A stretch of DNA of 64,000 bases from Poa pratensis (lineage: Eukaryota; Streptophyta; Magnoliopsida; Poales; Poaceae): contig CAMZMU010000123.1 in NCBI GenBank assembly GCA_947311845.1, positions 11,729,417 to 11,793,416 on the forward strand, in the 5' to 3' direction. Each line of letters begins with the position of its first letter. Position 1 is the first letter of the stretch. The notes beneath the pieces were generated by a model. The model worked only from the letters and a program-made list of their open reading frames with translations, made no database searches and was not told where the DNA came from. Below are positions 50,620-60,800 of the stretch, in pieces. Both the position numbers and the translations under genes were made by a program.

Positions 50620-51029
50620 ATGAGGAGGATCCCTATGAAGTGAATACCACATATTGTCATGCACCGCTTGCGTATCCAACCTAACCAGGTAGCGACGGAC
50701 GTGCTCGTCCTCCTCTCTGATACGGCGACGCACCTCCACCTCGGGGGCCGGCGGCCTCTGCACCGAGGCTGGCCCACGCGACGGCCACCAAACAAGATCC
50801 GGGTCGACGACGTCACCTGGATTCCTCACCAAACTACGCGTCCCGGAAGACACCTCCCAGTGCCAGCCCGGCGGAGCCCAGTCCCGGACACTGCCCGTGT
50901 CCAACAAATGGCCGGTGGTCATCATCGATTCCCGCCGAGATCTGAAAAAATGAGTGGGGAATTTGATCAAACAACTAAGGTGCGTGCAACCTAGGTACGT
51001 AGGGGAGGGAGAGGGCAGCACCTTGGCAT
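50530..51029 (-). CDS. Unrecognised 139-aa protein, two exons
   Basis: Family not recognised. Exon 1 is only 8 nt (51029-51022, ATGCCAAG), then a GT-AG intron (51021-50942), then exon 2 (50941-50530). The joined frame begins MPRSRRESMMTTGHLLDTGS and ends GRSAPRGLGPGKS. It has a Trp-rich part (DWAPPGWHWEV, ~23-33; DLVWWPS ~51-57) and a charged helix EVRRRIREEDEHVRRYLVRLD (20 residues: EVRRRIREEDEHVRRYLVRL, ~72-91). A - strand TATA box (51124-51131) lies about 95 bp upstream of the ATG, with minisatellite cluster 3 just beyond. The last ~29 codons lie in repeat R1. Without the splice, the frame would start at the Met-Met at residues 9-10. Confidence 0.5.
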
Positions 51030-51123
51030 GGCGGACGGCACACGCGGTGGTGACGCCACGGGAGAGTGATGAGGGATCAGATATCAGTTTAGATGTGCTA
51101 TGCCAATGGAGGCCATGACTACA

Positions 51124-51131
51124 TATATATA
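51124..51131 (-). promoter_or_regulatory. TATA box of the 139-aa gene
   Basis: Reads CTATATATATG on -. It is 43 bp from minisatellite cluster 3 and about 95 bp from the proposed ATG at 51029, a normal promoter geometry. Confidence 0.5.
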
Positions 51132-51173
51132 GTGAGAAATGGGCTTCTGAGCTGTAGTATGCCCAATCAGGAA

Positions 51174-51320
51174 GAAGCACACGGATCGTGTGTTTCCTTC
51201 GTGTGCTTCTGAGCCGTTGGATCAGCGGTGTGTTTCTTTCGAGCGCTGGTGAGTCGTTGGATCAGGAAGAAGCACACGGATCGTGTGTTTCCTTCGTGTG
51301 TTTCTTTCGAGCGCCTGTTT
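51174..51320. repeat. 95-bp minisatellite, cluster 3 (about 1.5 units)
   Basis: Units start at 51174 and 51269 (95 bp apart), with the same gaagcacacggatcgtgtgt opening as clusters 1 and 2; the second unit is cut short. It has cluster-specific variants such as gtgtgcttctgagccg. It lies directly upstream, on -, of the TATA box at 51124-51131. Confidence 0.9.
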
Positions 51321-51401
51321 CCCGCCAATTCTCCCCTTTCGGGCGAACCGGATGGAATCGTGTGTCGATTTGGGGTAGACTTTGGTTTCTCATGTTCCTA
51401 T

Positions 51402-51966
51402 GGCCTAACATAACACAACCAAGCAAAAAAGTCCACTGGGCTACCCCCTTTCGACGCACGTCTATGGGGGTAGACGGAAACGTTAGGGTTTTTCCAGCGG
51501 AATCAGGGTTTCACCGAAGCGGGGCCCCGGAGCGTCGGAACCACACCCAAACCTAGCTTGTGACATACCATGTTTATACAAGTGTGTTGGGTGCTGTGGA
51601 TGTCCAAGTTCCCACAGCGGGATGTGAGCGGGTTCACCGGCATCACTTTCTCTCTAGTGAGTTTCTGCCGAAAGGGGAGTTTCACCTCTAAGTGCAGGAA
51701 CTCAATAGAGAGAAAGTGAAGCCGGTGAAGCCGGTCACACCCCGGAGTAGGATATTGCACATTTACAACACACAACACACTTGTATACATATGGTATGGC
51801 ACAACCTAGGTTTTGGTGGGGTTCCGACGCTCCGGGGCCCCGCTTCGGCGAAACCCCGAATCCGCTGGGAAAACCCTAACATTTTCGTCTACCCCCATAG
51901 ACGTGCGTCGAAAGGGGGTAGGCCAGTGGACTTTTTTGCTTGGTTGTATTAGGTTAGGCCATAGAA
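51402..51966. repeat. Large foldback: inverted arms of ~265 bp around a ~23-nt loop
   Basis: Left arm 51402-51668 reads taacataacacaaccaagca, …ctatgggggtagacg, …gaagcggggccccggagcg, …cactttctctctagtgag. Right arm 51692-51966 is its inverted counterpart, with some mismatches. The fold centre is near 51680 (aaaggggagtttcacctc). Arms this long would give a double-stranded transcript if read through. Confidence 0.8.
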
Positions 51967-52010
51967 AGGTGAGAAACCAAAGTCTACCCCAAATCAACAC
52001 AAGATTCCAT

Positions 52011-52325
52011 CCGGTTCTCCCGAAACGGGAGTTTTCACCTCTAAGTGCAGAAACTCACTAGAGAGAAAATGAAGCCGGTAAAGCCGGTCACACCCCGGAG
52101 TAGGATATTGCACATTTACAACACCCAACACACTTGTATACATATGGTATGGCACAACCTAGGTTTTGGTGGGGTTCCGACGCTCCGATGCCCCGCTTCG
52201 GCGAAACCCCGAATCCCCTGGGAAAACCCTAACATTTTCGTCTACCCCCATAGACGTACGTCGAAAGGGGGCAGGAAAGTGGACTTTTTTGCTTGGTTGT
52301 GTTAGGTTAGGCCATAGGAAGGTAT
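52011..52325. repeat. Third copy of the foldback arm
   Basis: Direct repeat of 51660-51966 (shared anchors: tcacctctaagtgca, gagtaggatattgcacattt, ttggtggggttccgacgctc, cgtctacccccatagacg, ggacttttttgcttggttg). It could pair with the left arm at 51402-51668 as an alternative. No coding function is evident. Confidence 0.85.
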
Positions 52326-52535
52326 TTTACATGTGTTGTTTTTATTTATTTTACATGTATATGTTGTAGGGTTGGGTTCCGGGAAACTCGAACCGTTATT
52401 TTACGGGGGTGGGATACTGAAATTGGGAGGAAAATTATAGGTCCAATATATATATAAATTATAACTACATTAAATATTATATAGAGAAATAAATAAATAA
52501 ATATTATATAGAGAAATAAATAAAAAAGGTTCATA

Positions 52536-52820
52536 TATACGCCGACGGCCGCCGTCGGCGTTGAAGTACACGTGTACACCGACGGCACGGCCGTCGGCGT
52601 ATCAACGCCGCTGGACGTTCCGTCACGGCGTCCTTTTGTACGCCGACGGCACCGTTTACGCCGACGGCTGCCGTCGGCCTTACCTGGATACGCCGACGGC
52701 GCTTCGTACGCCGACGGCTGTGTGGGCGGCTGCCCTAGCTCGTGCTGTACGCCGACGGCCCCGACATTTAGCCGTCGGCGTACATTACGGCCGTCGGCGT
52801 AGTGTGGCTTTCCCGTAGTG
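52536..52820. repeat. Right TIR and subterminal repeats of the CACTA element
   Basis: About twelve ACGCCGACGG/CCGTCGGCGT motifs from 52539 to 52800 in both orientations, then ggctttcccgtagtg. The left TIR differs by one base in the first 18 (cactacgggaaaCcc versus AGcc). This mirrors the left end at 42711-43030. Confidence 0.85.
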
Positions 52821-52889
52821 TAGCCTCATAATGCATAATATTATACTGTAGAATTATATAGTTTCATCATATTTAATTTTTGAGGCATA

Positions 52890-53012
52890 CTCCCTCCGTT
52901 CCAAATTAGATGACTTGCATTTATCTAAATACGGATGTATCTGTACTTACTTAGTGTCTAGATATATCCATGTTTGGACAAATGTGAGTCAAGTAATTTA
53001 GAACGGAGGGAG
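52890..53012. mobile_element. Stowaway-type MITE, 123 bp, TSD TA
   Basis: Starts CTCCCTCCGTTCC and ends with the inverted GGAACGGAGGGAG-type sequence (gaacggagggag), with TA on both sides (52888-52889, 53013-53014). This is the canonical Tc1/mariner-derived Stowaway terminus of grasses. The interior pairs along its length (ttgcatttatctaaatacgg with its inverted counterpart). Confidence 0.93.
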
Positions 53013-53014
53013 TA

Positions 53015-54152
53015 GATCACAATGCAAATATGTGTACAAGATCTAAATGACATTAAATTCTCTAGTAGACCTGAACTTGAATAAATGAAATAAAAACCGC
53101 ATGCATCAATCGATGCAGAGGCTGGGCTGCCCTTTTCGAAAAAAAATTAAATTCTCTAGTTCAACGTGCTACTATTATACCGTAACATAGCATGATACTC
53201 TCACTACAATAGGTTTGAGCTATGTAATATTATATATCTTACCATCTCGCAAGCGTTCTGCTCATTTCTTAGTCATAGTTTCATAATGTATATCTTAGTA
53301 AGCCAATGAAGAAGCCGGCTTGCGTGTATGATATACTGATGAAAAACAAGGTGAGTTACAGCAAACCTGATTATTCTTTCTAGCTAAACAAACGACAAAC
53401 CCTAGCCGCCGCATGTTGCAACCATCCGTCTCCGACCAGCAATCGACGGGGACCCTGTCTCCTCTGCTTGGCGCTCCAACACGAGAGGGGTAGGGATCTT
53501 GGACCTACGTTCAATGTTGCAGTTAGGTCTCTACAGTTAGACTTTGTTCAACTAGCACAGAGCTAAGGCGAAACAAGAATATGGTTTCCTCGTCCATCTC
53601 GGCGGTAGTAGTATCGCCGGTGGCGTTGAGGAGGGAGTGAATCATGTGGTGGCTGCTCCTTTGGAGTGGTGGAACTCTTTTTCTCTACGTGTGTTGTAGG
53701 TTTGTCTCGGTGGCACTATAATGTTGAGCGAATGGCATGGTTACACGTCTTGGTCCTCCGACTCCTGTTCTGGTGACGATGGTTGGCTAGTCTCGTCCTT
53801 TTCACAGAACGTGTGAGGTTTGTGTTCCCCATTTCAGGCTGGCGTCACTTTGGGGGGGGGGGGCTTCGCTCAGATCCTTTCCAACTTTTCTTCTCCACGG
53901 CAACGATTTGGTTCACAAATCGTGACCGCTAACGTGTGTTTGCATCAGCGACTTCCCGGGCACAACAGAAATGGTATCCTCACTCCGATGGTGTTCAGAA
54001 AGTCCAGAGCCGACACCGAGCTCGGCCCACGTGGCACCGCCGATGGATGCCGGAGGAAGAAGGCATCGATATCACTGAAATGTTGGATGTTGTTTTCAAT
54101 TTCTGTAAAGATGTTTTTGTAAATGTTTGTTGTACCAAACATTTGGCCTTTA
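53015..54152. other. Intergenic DNA, nothing recognised except a G12 run
   Basis: Contains the possible other MITE end at 53189-53210 and a G homopolymer of 12 at about 53852-53863. Moderately GC-rich 53400-54080 has only short frames without recognisable protein sequence. It may be a decayed retroposon or gene fragment; no specific class can be defended. Confidence 0.35.
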
Positions 54153-54378
54153 GAGCATCTCCACCAGCACCCTCCAAATGAGTGTCCGACACCCCTCAAT
54201 TGAAGCCCAATTGGGGGTACCGGACATGTGTCCGGCCAATTGGGGGGTGCCGCCCACAGCGGCACACTCCAAAGGCGAACTCCAATTTTTTTTCATCTAA
54301 CCACATCGGCGGTTGTTTTTGCATTTCAATACGAATGCAAAGTTTAAATACGAATTCAAGTTTAAAACATGACATATC
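54153..54378 (+). mobile_element. Probable PIF/Harbinger-type element end, cut by the Gypsy LTR
   Basis: Begins gagcatctccaccagcac directly after TTA (54150-54152). That is the usual terminus and 3-bp target of grass Harbinger/Tourist-like elements. It runs for 226 bp to the Gypsy LTR at 54379, whose insertion separated it from its other end (outside the window). Confidence 0.4.
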
Positions 54379-55327
54379 TGTCGTGGTGGGATCACGGCAG
54401 ATGCCATGGGTATGGCTTAGTTGGGGCCGAACGGTCGTTGGGGGAATCCGGGGAGGGTTTATGCACTCAAGACGTGCACAAGCAAGAACATGCAAGAAAC
54501 CACAAGAACATGAGCAAGAAACCAAGAAAGCCAAGAACACAAAAGACACCACGATGTACCCAGGTTCGGGGCCTTCGTGAGGAAGTAAAACCCCTACTCC
54601 TGCCTTGCCTCTCTCAATATATCAGTGTGGTTCTCAGGTACAAGGTGCTCCTCGAGCTGTATGATGCTACCAAAGTGAGAGCTCGAGGTAGAAGGTGAAA
54701 CTACGAAGGGGGAAATGAGCTAGGGTTTGTGCCTCTCTCCTCTCTGGAGGTAGAGAAGCCGCATATATACACAGGCCGAAGTACATTTTTACCCCTGCCT
54801 ACAACTGACAATGGCATGGCCAAAAGGTAGAAGACAAGCCTCTGCCTCCTGCCAGCCCAACGGCCGGACTGTCAGGCCAGCCAGGCCTAGCTTTCCTCTT
54901 CGGGTCATACTTCAGTAGCCTGCCGAGGTCTAGCCTGTAAACCTTTCCCGAAATAGTCGAGTCAGCTCCTAGGCCCCCGAGCTTCCGGGAATCCCGTGGA
55001 CGGACCTCGCCGTCCTCTGAAGCCTCGGGCTACGAGCTCTGCGGCACCCGTGACCTCTCTGACATGCCTCGATCCTTGCTGCCAACCTCGGATAACACTC
55101 CTGATCACATACCTCGGTAGAGAATATCTTATTCCTGTGGTAGCTAGCTGACTGCCCCGAGGTTGATACCTCGGAGGATATACCTCGGTAAGTATACCTC
55201 GGACGTACACCTTACGTCGGATGACGCCTCCTGCGTCCTTGCTCAATCGTCACCTCGGACAGCTTACTGCCTTAACCTTACATGTCTTTACCTCATCATT
55301 ACCCTACCCGGGGGTAACCCCCCGACA
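54379..55327 (-). repeat. 3' LTR of the Gypsy element, 949 bp
   Basis: On + it begins TGTCGTGGTGGGATCACGGC and ends aaccccccgaca; on - it therefore begins TGTCGGGGGGTT and ends ACGACA. A - strand TATATAT motif lies at 54763-54769. The second LTR is outside the window, so the limits rest on the terminal TG…CA, the adjacent purine tract and the break with the Harbinger-like flank. Confidence 0.75.
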
Positions 55328-55342
55328 GTACTCCCGAAGCTG
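55328..55342 (-). other. Polypurine-type tract before the 3' LTR
   Basis: On - the sequence agcttcgggagtac lies directly before TGTCGGGGGG. Position and purine content fit the plus-strand primer of a Gypsy element and support the - orientation. Confidence 0.55.
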
Positions 55343-55760
55343 ATGTGGTCTCGCAGCCTCGGATGAAAGGCCGCATCAGGTTCAACCCGAAACCACATGC
55401 GCTACGACGTTTTGCAGGTCACCGAACCAATACCCCGAGATCTCGGACGTCAACCCCTCGATTTCTGCATCCTTACTGACTTCGGTCAGAGAACACTGTT
55501 CACGTGTCCCATCCGTCACTTCCTGGTCCACGATAGTCAAAGCACTCGAGTGCTTTCCACCACGCGGCCCACGTCAGCGGAGGTTTCCCGCTTGCGCCGC
55601 TTCGCGCTCCAGTAACCGCGCCGCACGACGGTTTGCCTCCTGCAACCGATCCTGTGGCCTGCTCGCCCACCGCTATCTTCGTGCCACGTGGGCCATTGTG
55701 CACAAACGATCCCACTCGCCGCTCCGATAACCGCGCGGTAGTGCGCAGTTACCGCCCGCG
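55343..55760 (+). other. Spacer and upstream region of the antisense gene
   Basis: No open frame with recognisable protein. GC-rich from 55560, with ccgcgcggtagtgcgcagtt and related 'taaccgcg' copies (55612, 55727) just upstream of the TATA box at 55763. It is therefore the likely promoter of the + strand gene. Confidence 0.4.
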
Positions 55761-55762
55761 GT

Positions 55763-55770
55763 TATAAATA
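55763..55770 (+). promoter_or_regulatory. TATA box of the antisense gene in the Gypsy element
   Basis: TATAAATA in a GC-rich setting (gcggttataaatacgggccc), followed about 30 bp on by a CT-rich initiator region. A leader exon then ends at a GT donor (55944) and the coding exon starts after a cag at 56233. The gene therefore appears to have its own promoter, on the strand opposite to the retrotransposon transcript. Confidence 0.65.
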
Positions 55771-56248
55771 CGGGCCCAGGGCAGTGCTTCCCTCTTCTTC
55801 CTCATTCACTCGCCGTCTCGCCTCCATCGCACCAGTGCCGCCGCTTCCGGTTGAGAAGAAACGCGTTCCGCCGCCGACGAGCAGCTCCTTCGTCGCCGCT
55901 GCGACGCGTCACCGGCGCCGCCCTTCAGCACCTCGTTTTCACGGTATGTACTCCCTTTCTTGATACCCTAGGCATTGCCCTAGGTTTCTTCCTCTTCGCG
56001 CTTTGGTTCTTCATATGTTCTTGAATAAAATTCTATTTACCTCCTCCGGTAGATCTTACTCGCATACTTTTTTGGGTAGAAATGAGTTTCATACCTCGGA
56101 CAGACGTTCGCCTAGCATATATGTGCCTCTATGTACATTAGATAGCCGTCCAACTCCTCCTGAGTTAGCCAGATATAGCCTTAGATTCCAGATTTACTTT
56201 TTCCTTTGCTAAACTTCTGTGCATTCTCTGCAGATTGATTCTGCCGAG

Positions 56249-59200
56249 ATGTCTCCTCCTGAGACTTCGGAACAAACCGAGGTTCCAGACCTCGAACTGG
56301 AGGTCGGAGAACGAGCCGGCTGGGAAGGTTCGGATGTAACTCCGGACGAAATCCAGTGGCTCAGGGCGACTCGGCGGATTCCCGCCGGGGTAGAATGTCG
56401 CCTGCCAGAGGGCGAACTCGAGCCTCAAGTCAAGGAAGGGGAACGGGTGGTCTTCGTCGCGCACTTCCAGCGCGGCTTCGGACTGCCCGTTAGTGATTTC
56501 TTCCGGAGCTTCCTCGACAAGTTCGGACTCCAGGTTCATCACCTCCCCGCCAACGCCATCACCACTCTCTCCTGCATCGTTTCCTTCTCTGAGGGATACC
56601 TCGGCCTCAAAGCCACGGTAGACCTCTTTTCTCGCTACTTCCAACTCAAGCGGCAAGTGATCCCGGATCCAAAGAACAAGGATCTGCCCAAGCAATTAAC
56701 CGCCTGCGGAGCTGCCACCGTAGCTCCTCGCCGAAACTCCATCTTCCCACGTATCACTACTCCGGACACCGTTCGCAAGTGGCTCCGGACGTGGTTTTAC
56801 GTGAAGAACTCCGGCGAAGAGGACCTCCTCAACCTGCCGGCGTTTAACCTCAGCCCTCCTACAGAACAGCTCAACTGGGACTACACTCCCCCTCACAGCG
56901 GCGAACTCAAGTCCATCCATGGTACATTGCGAAATGGCAGGACCCGGAGGACCCCGGAAACGACGGGAAAGTCCTGACGGCTGATGACCTGGCCTGCACA
57001 TTCGTGAAGCGCAGGGTCTCCCCTCTCCAGGCGAGGTCTCACAAGATCTGCCACATGAGCGGTCTTTATGACCCCACCCGCCATACGCACGTTGCACTGG
57101 ACAACGCCGCGGTAGCTCGGCGAGTCCGAGCTATCACCAAGTCCAAGATCCCTGACGCTTGGACATGGGGAAGGGAACCCCACTACCGGACCAAGCCAGC
57201 GAAACAGGTACGCTATTCCGACGTTTTCTTCGTACTCCTTTACCACCGAGGTCTTGCTACCGACGTTCATCTTGACAATTTTCTTCCTAACTCCTTTTCA
57301 TATGTCTGCCATACAGCTGTTCTCCCGCCAGACCGCCGAGGATGGAGTCCATCCTGCGGACCACTTCGGCAAGGATCTCCCTGTCGAGGACCCACCATCC
57401 AACGTGGACCCTGACGACGAGGATTATATGCCCATTGCCTCGGCCCGCATCACCACCGCGGGTAAGCCTCAAGCACAAGCTTCAGTTCAAGAGATTTCGG
57501 ATGACGAGGAGGGGTTTCTCGTCATGGAACCAATAAACGCGGTACCTATCTCCTGCCTTCCTCACCTTCCGAACTTTACTCCAGCAACCAGCCGGAAACG
57601 CGCTGGTGCCGCAACTTCGGCCGCCGAACCATCCGCCACTGGAGCCTCCGGACCCACTGAGGCTCCGGTCAAGAGACGTCGGCTGAAGAAGTCCGGAAAT
57701 CCTCCTCATGCCCGAGGGGGCAAGAGGTTTCCTACCTCGGATGGGTAATGCTTTGCTTCTATAGCCAACAATGTTTGTTGCTTAAACATATTCTCGGTAT
57801 TAACACTTAACCATCTTCCTTTCGTTGCAGTGACCCCATAGACGTGGATCAGGAGGTATCCTCCATGACTGCACCCGTTGGTGCCTCTGAAGCCACGACC
57901 ACCCCGACGAACTCTCGCCCCGGATCTCCTCCACCGAGGTCTGGCCCGGCCTTGGGGAAATCTGCCCCCACCCGAGGTCAGACTTCTCCGCGTCCTCAAA
58001 CGGATGCGGGGACCAATCGCGCCAGAACTCCGGCTACCGCCTTGCCGGAGCCTCGACTCTCCCCCCGCAGCCAGACTGCCCGCAACCAACAGCAGCAACA
58101 GCAGAAGCATCAGCAGAAGCAACAGCACAACAGCCCAAGCAACAGCCCCAAAAACCAGTTCGCCAGACTACCTTGCCGTTGGAGAAGGGCAAGGAGAAAG
58201 AGAAAGAGACGGTGAAGTCTAAGGTCACCCCCAAACCAACATCTGGGTCTGGCACCCTGACTATCTCTTCTCCTTCAAGGATGCAACCGAGGTCTCCTCC
58301 CCCGGTGACACGCCGAATTCCTCCATTCGCCGCACCCGTTGATGAGACTGCCCCTCCGGCCGAAGAATATGCTCGGAGGGCATCTCTTATATTGGATAAC
58401 CGGCCTGCTTCAAGCTCCGAGGCTGCTTTGGCCTTGGAGGCCTCGGTTAGGGGCATCGAGCAGGGCGGACCGTGGGGATTTCCTCCTCTGCGCACTGACA
58501 GTGACCAGAGCCTCGGCTCCTTGGAACACTACAATGCAGACTGGAATTCTGCAGACGAGGTCTCCTCGGCCTCCCTAGCTGCTCCGGTGGCTGAGCATCC
58601 TGCGGGAAACAGCGCCTGCGGCCGAAGCGTATATGATCTACAAACTGCTGCCCTGCGTGCTGCTCAAAACATCGACGTAAGTCCTATTCTCTTTACTTTC
58701 ATGCAGTATCTCATCTAATATCCACCATTCCCAGTCCCCGAGATTCGAGGTAAACTATTGACGCTCCGCCGGAGTTAAAATTGTTTGGCTTGAATCTCAA
58801 CTTTCCATTTTCATCCGACGTATCCAAACCATTTTATCTTACTTTAGCATGCACCTCGGGTACGAGTCCCCGAGACTCCTGTCGAGGCATACCCCGGCAA
58901 CATTTTCCCAATGATTTGACTCCGAGTCCCCGAGACTCTTGTCGAGGTATAGCCTTTCTAACCGAGCTATGTTTTTCTTCCTTGCAGAATACTATGAACG
59001 TCCGCACGGATATCTTTCATACCCTCTTGTTTGACCACAAGAAACTCCACGACGAGCACAAGGCCGTCCTTGCAGAAAAGAACTCTTTGGACGAGAAGCT
59101 ACAACAAGAGAAAGCCGAAGTAGCTCGTCTGGTAAAGGAGCTCAAGCGCATCACTGAGCTGCGGACGTCTGAAAAAGAGCAGCTGCAGGCGGAAAAGGCC

Positions 59201-60172
59201 AGTGTTGTCGAAACAGAGAAGAAACTTCGGGAGGATGCCGCCAAGGATCACCAGGAAGCGCTCCAGTTAGCCGAGACCCGCGCCACCTCGGCCACAGAGG
59301 CTTTGGAAGCTCTGCAAGCGCAGGTCAACCAGTTTCTCCCGACGCTGCAAACTATCAACCGCGAGATGGACGGTAAGTTTCTTGCCCCCTTAGCTTTGCT
59401 TTGTCCTCAACAATACCGGCTCTTTGCCGAACTATCTCTTTCATTATTAACATGCTATCCTTCTGCAGAGCATTTCACCTACACCCAAGTCTCGGCCCGC
59501 AGTATCACTGCTCGGCACAGGGAGAGGCGTAAGGAGACGAACCCCGTCTGGACCGTTGAGGACCACATCGTGGCCATCAAGGCTCGGATCAATCCCTTGA
59601 AAACCATTGGGTCGGAACTTCTTGATGCAGGTGCGTCTGCTTTCCGAGCCTTATGGCCTCTTGCCGACGCTCCCAAATCTACGCCCGAGCTCGCCGCCCA
59701 GCTTCGCGACACCGAAAGAAGATTGCGAGAGTGGCGCTCATCTTCAGCTCGCGCTGGAGCTGATGCCGCTCTCAGGTTTATCATGACTTGGTGCGAGAAG
59801 ATCGACCTCGAGAAGATGAACACTCTCCGGCGAGGCTCACCTTGGTCGTCCGACCCGATCCTTGTCGCGCGCCGCCAAAAGATGGCCAACTACTTTGCTG
59901 GATATGCCACCACGAAGAACTTGAGCGAAGGAGACACCTACTCCGACGCCGAGGATTACGAGCCAGAAGACGAGGAATACGAAACAGAATCCGACGTCGA
60001 GGCCGAGCAAGGTGACGGCGGTGAAACCCGCGAAGCAGAAACCGAGGCTTCTCCACAACCTGGTGCCGAGGTTACTGCCGACGTTGCCAGCACTTCCCAG
60101 GCTACCTCGGCTCCGGACGAAATCCCTGCTACATCGGCTGCTGCCGACGTAATTCCTGATGCCTCGACCTGA
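56249..60172 (+). pseudogene. Antisense ORF of the Gypsy element ('putative gypsy type' Transposase_28-like), multi-exon, frameshifted
   Basis: Coding segments: 56249-57207, 57317-57744, 57831-58676, 58988-59372, 59469-60172, with GT-AG junctions and a 5' leader intron (55944-56233). The N-terminal part (SDFFRSFLDKFGLQVHHLPA, FVAHFQRGFGLP, LFSRYFQLKRQ) matches the domain called 'putative gypsy type transposon' in plants. The middle is Pro/Gln/Ser-rich; exon 4 is a coiled coil (KAEVARLVKELKRITELR). The tail is acidic (EDYEPEDEEYETESDVEAE). One-base shifts break it near 56925 (before YIAKWQDPEDPG) and in the Gln tract near 58130. Its function is unknown; such ORFs recur in Tat elements. A longer form than one ORF is implied only by joining these pieces. 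Confidence 0.7.
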
Positions 60173-60800
60173 ACTTATGCTTGGCCAAAAAACTTCATTA
60201 AATCCCCGGTATGCCGGGACGCAGATGTAATCAAACTTAAGTAGTTCCTTTGCTACCTCTATTACTATCATGCTATTCGAACCATGCTTTTCTAAGCTTT
60301 ATGTCGAATCCTTTTGAATGATTGCTCGAGTTTACTTTCGTGTTTACTATATTTGGCATTCTTTGCTCTTGTCTGCCATTCTGGCGTTCGACAGTCGAGT
60401 CACAAGATTGTTGTTCATAGCATACAGTACTTGGTAAATTCCGAGGTATGTTTCAAAGTCATCCGACATAAAAAAGAAGTAAAAACAGGGGTTAGTAAAC
60501 GACATATGCCGAACTGTCTTTTTGGACCGAGTCCCCGAGTTCATTTTCATGTTTCCCATGTTCTTTCGTCTTTGCTCTTGACTGCCATGCTGGCGTTCGT
60601 CAGTCGAGTCACAAGATTAGTTACATAGCATACAGTACTTGAAGTTTGAGACGAGGTTCAAAATAGTTCGGCATACGAACGAAGAAAGAGTACAAACAAA
60701 AAGAAACATGCAATCATAAGAGCGAGGCAGTCCCCGAGCTCACTCTCGAGGTGCCGAAGTTTTTATTTAAAGATCAGCCGAGGTACATACATTACTTCCT
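60173..60800. repeat. Spacer with a tandem ~230-bp duplication
   Basis: 60355-60480 and 60585-60690 share tttgctcttg(t/a)ctgccat, ctggcgttcg(a/t)cagtcga, gtcacaagatt and catagcatacagtacttg in the same order, about 230 bp apart. It lies between the 3' ends of the convergent pol and antisense genes. Tandem repeats in this spacer are common in Tat-lineage elements. Confidence 0.7.

Larger units (their letters stand above)
47205..52535. other. Unusual duplicated segment inside the CACTA element
   Basis: Between the lone subterminal motif at 47190 and the right subterminal block at 52539 lies about 5.3 kb with no transposase-like sequence. It contains a 227-bp repeat pair, a hairpin-bearing repeat pair, three clusters of a 95-bp minisatellite, two small genes and a large foldback, all described separately. 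It begins in poly-T tracts (47210-47320). It could be a nested element or a passenger segment; its ends carry no target duplication that I could find. Confidence 0.5.
42711..52820. mobile_element. CACTA (En/Spm) DNA transposon, 10.1 kb, TSD TAG
   Basis: Terminal inverted repeats start CACTACGGGAAA at 42711 and end TTTCCCGTAGTG at 52820. The 3-bp target duplication TAG lies at 42708-42710 and 52821-52823, as the superfamily requires. Both ends hold dense subterminal motifs TACGCCGACGGC/GCCGTCGGCGTA (42725-43025, 43089 and 52539-52803), with one lone motif at 47190. It carries a nine-exon Transposase_24-type gene on the - strand (43318-45867). No DDE transposase (TNP2) frame is visible, so the element is probably non-autonomous. 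The 47.2-52.5 kb segment between the lone motif and the right subterminal block looks inserted or acquired. Confidence 0.92.
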
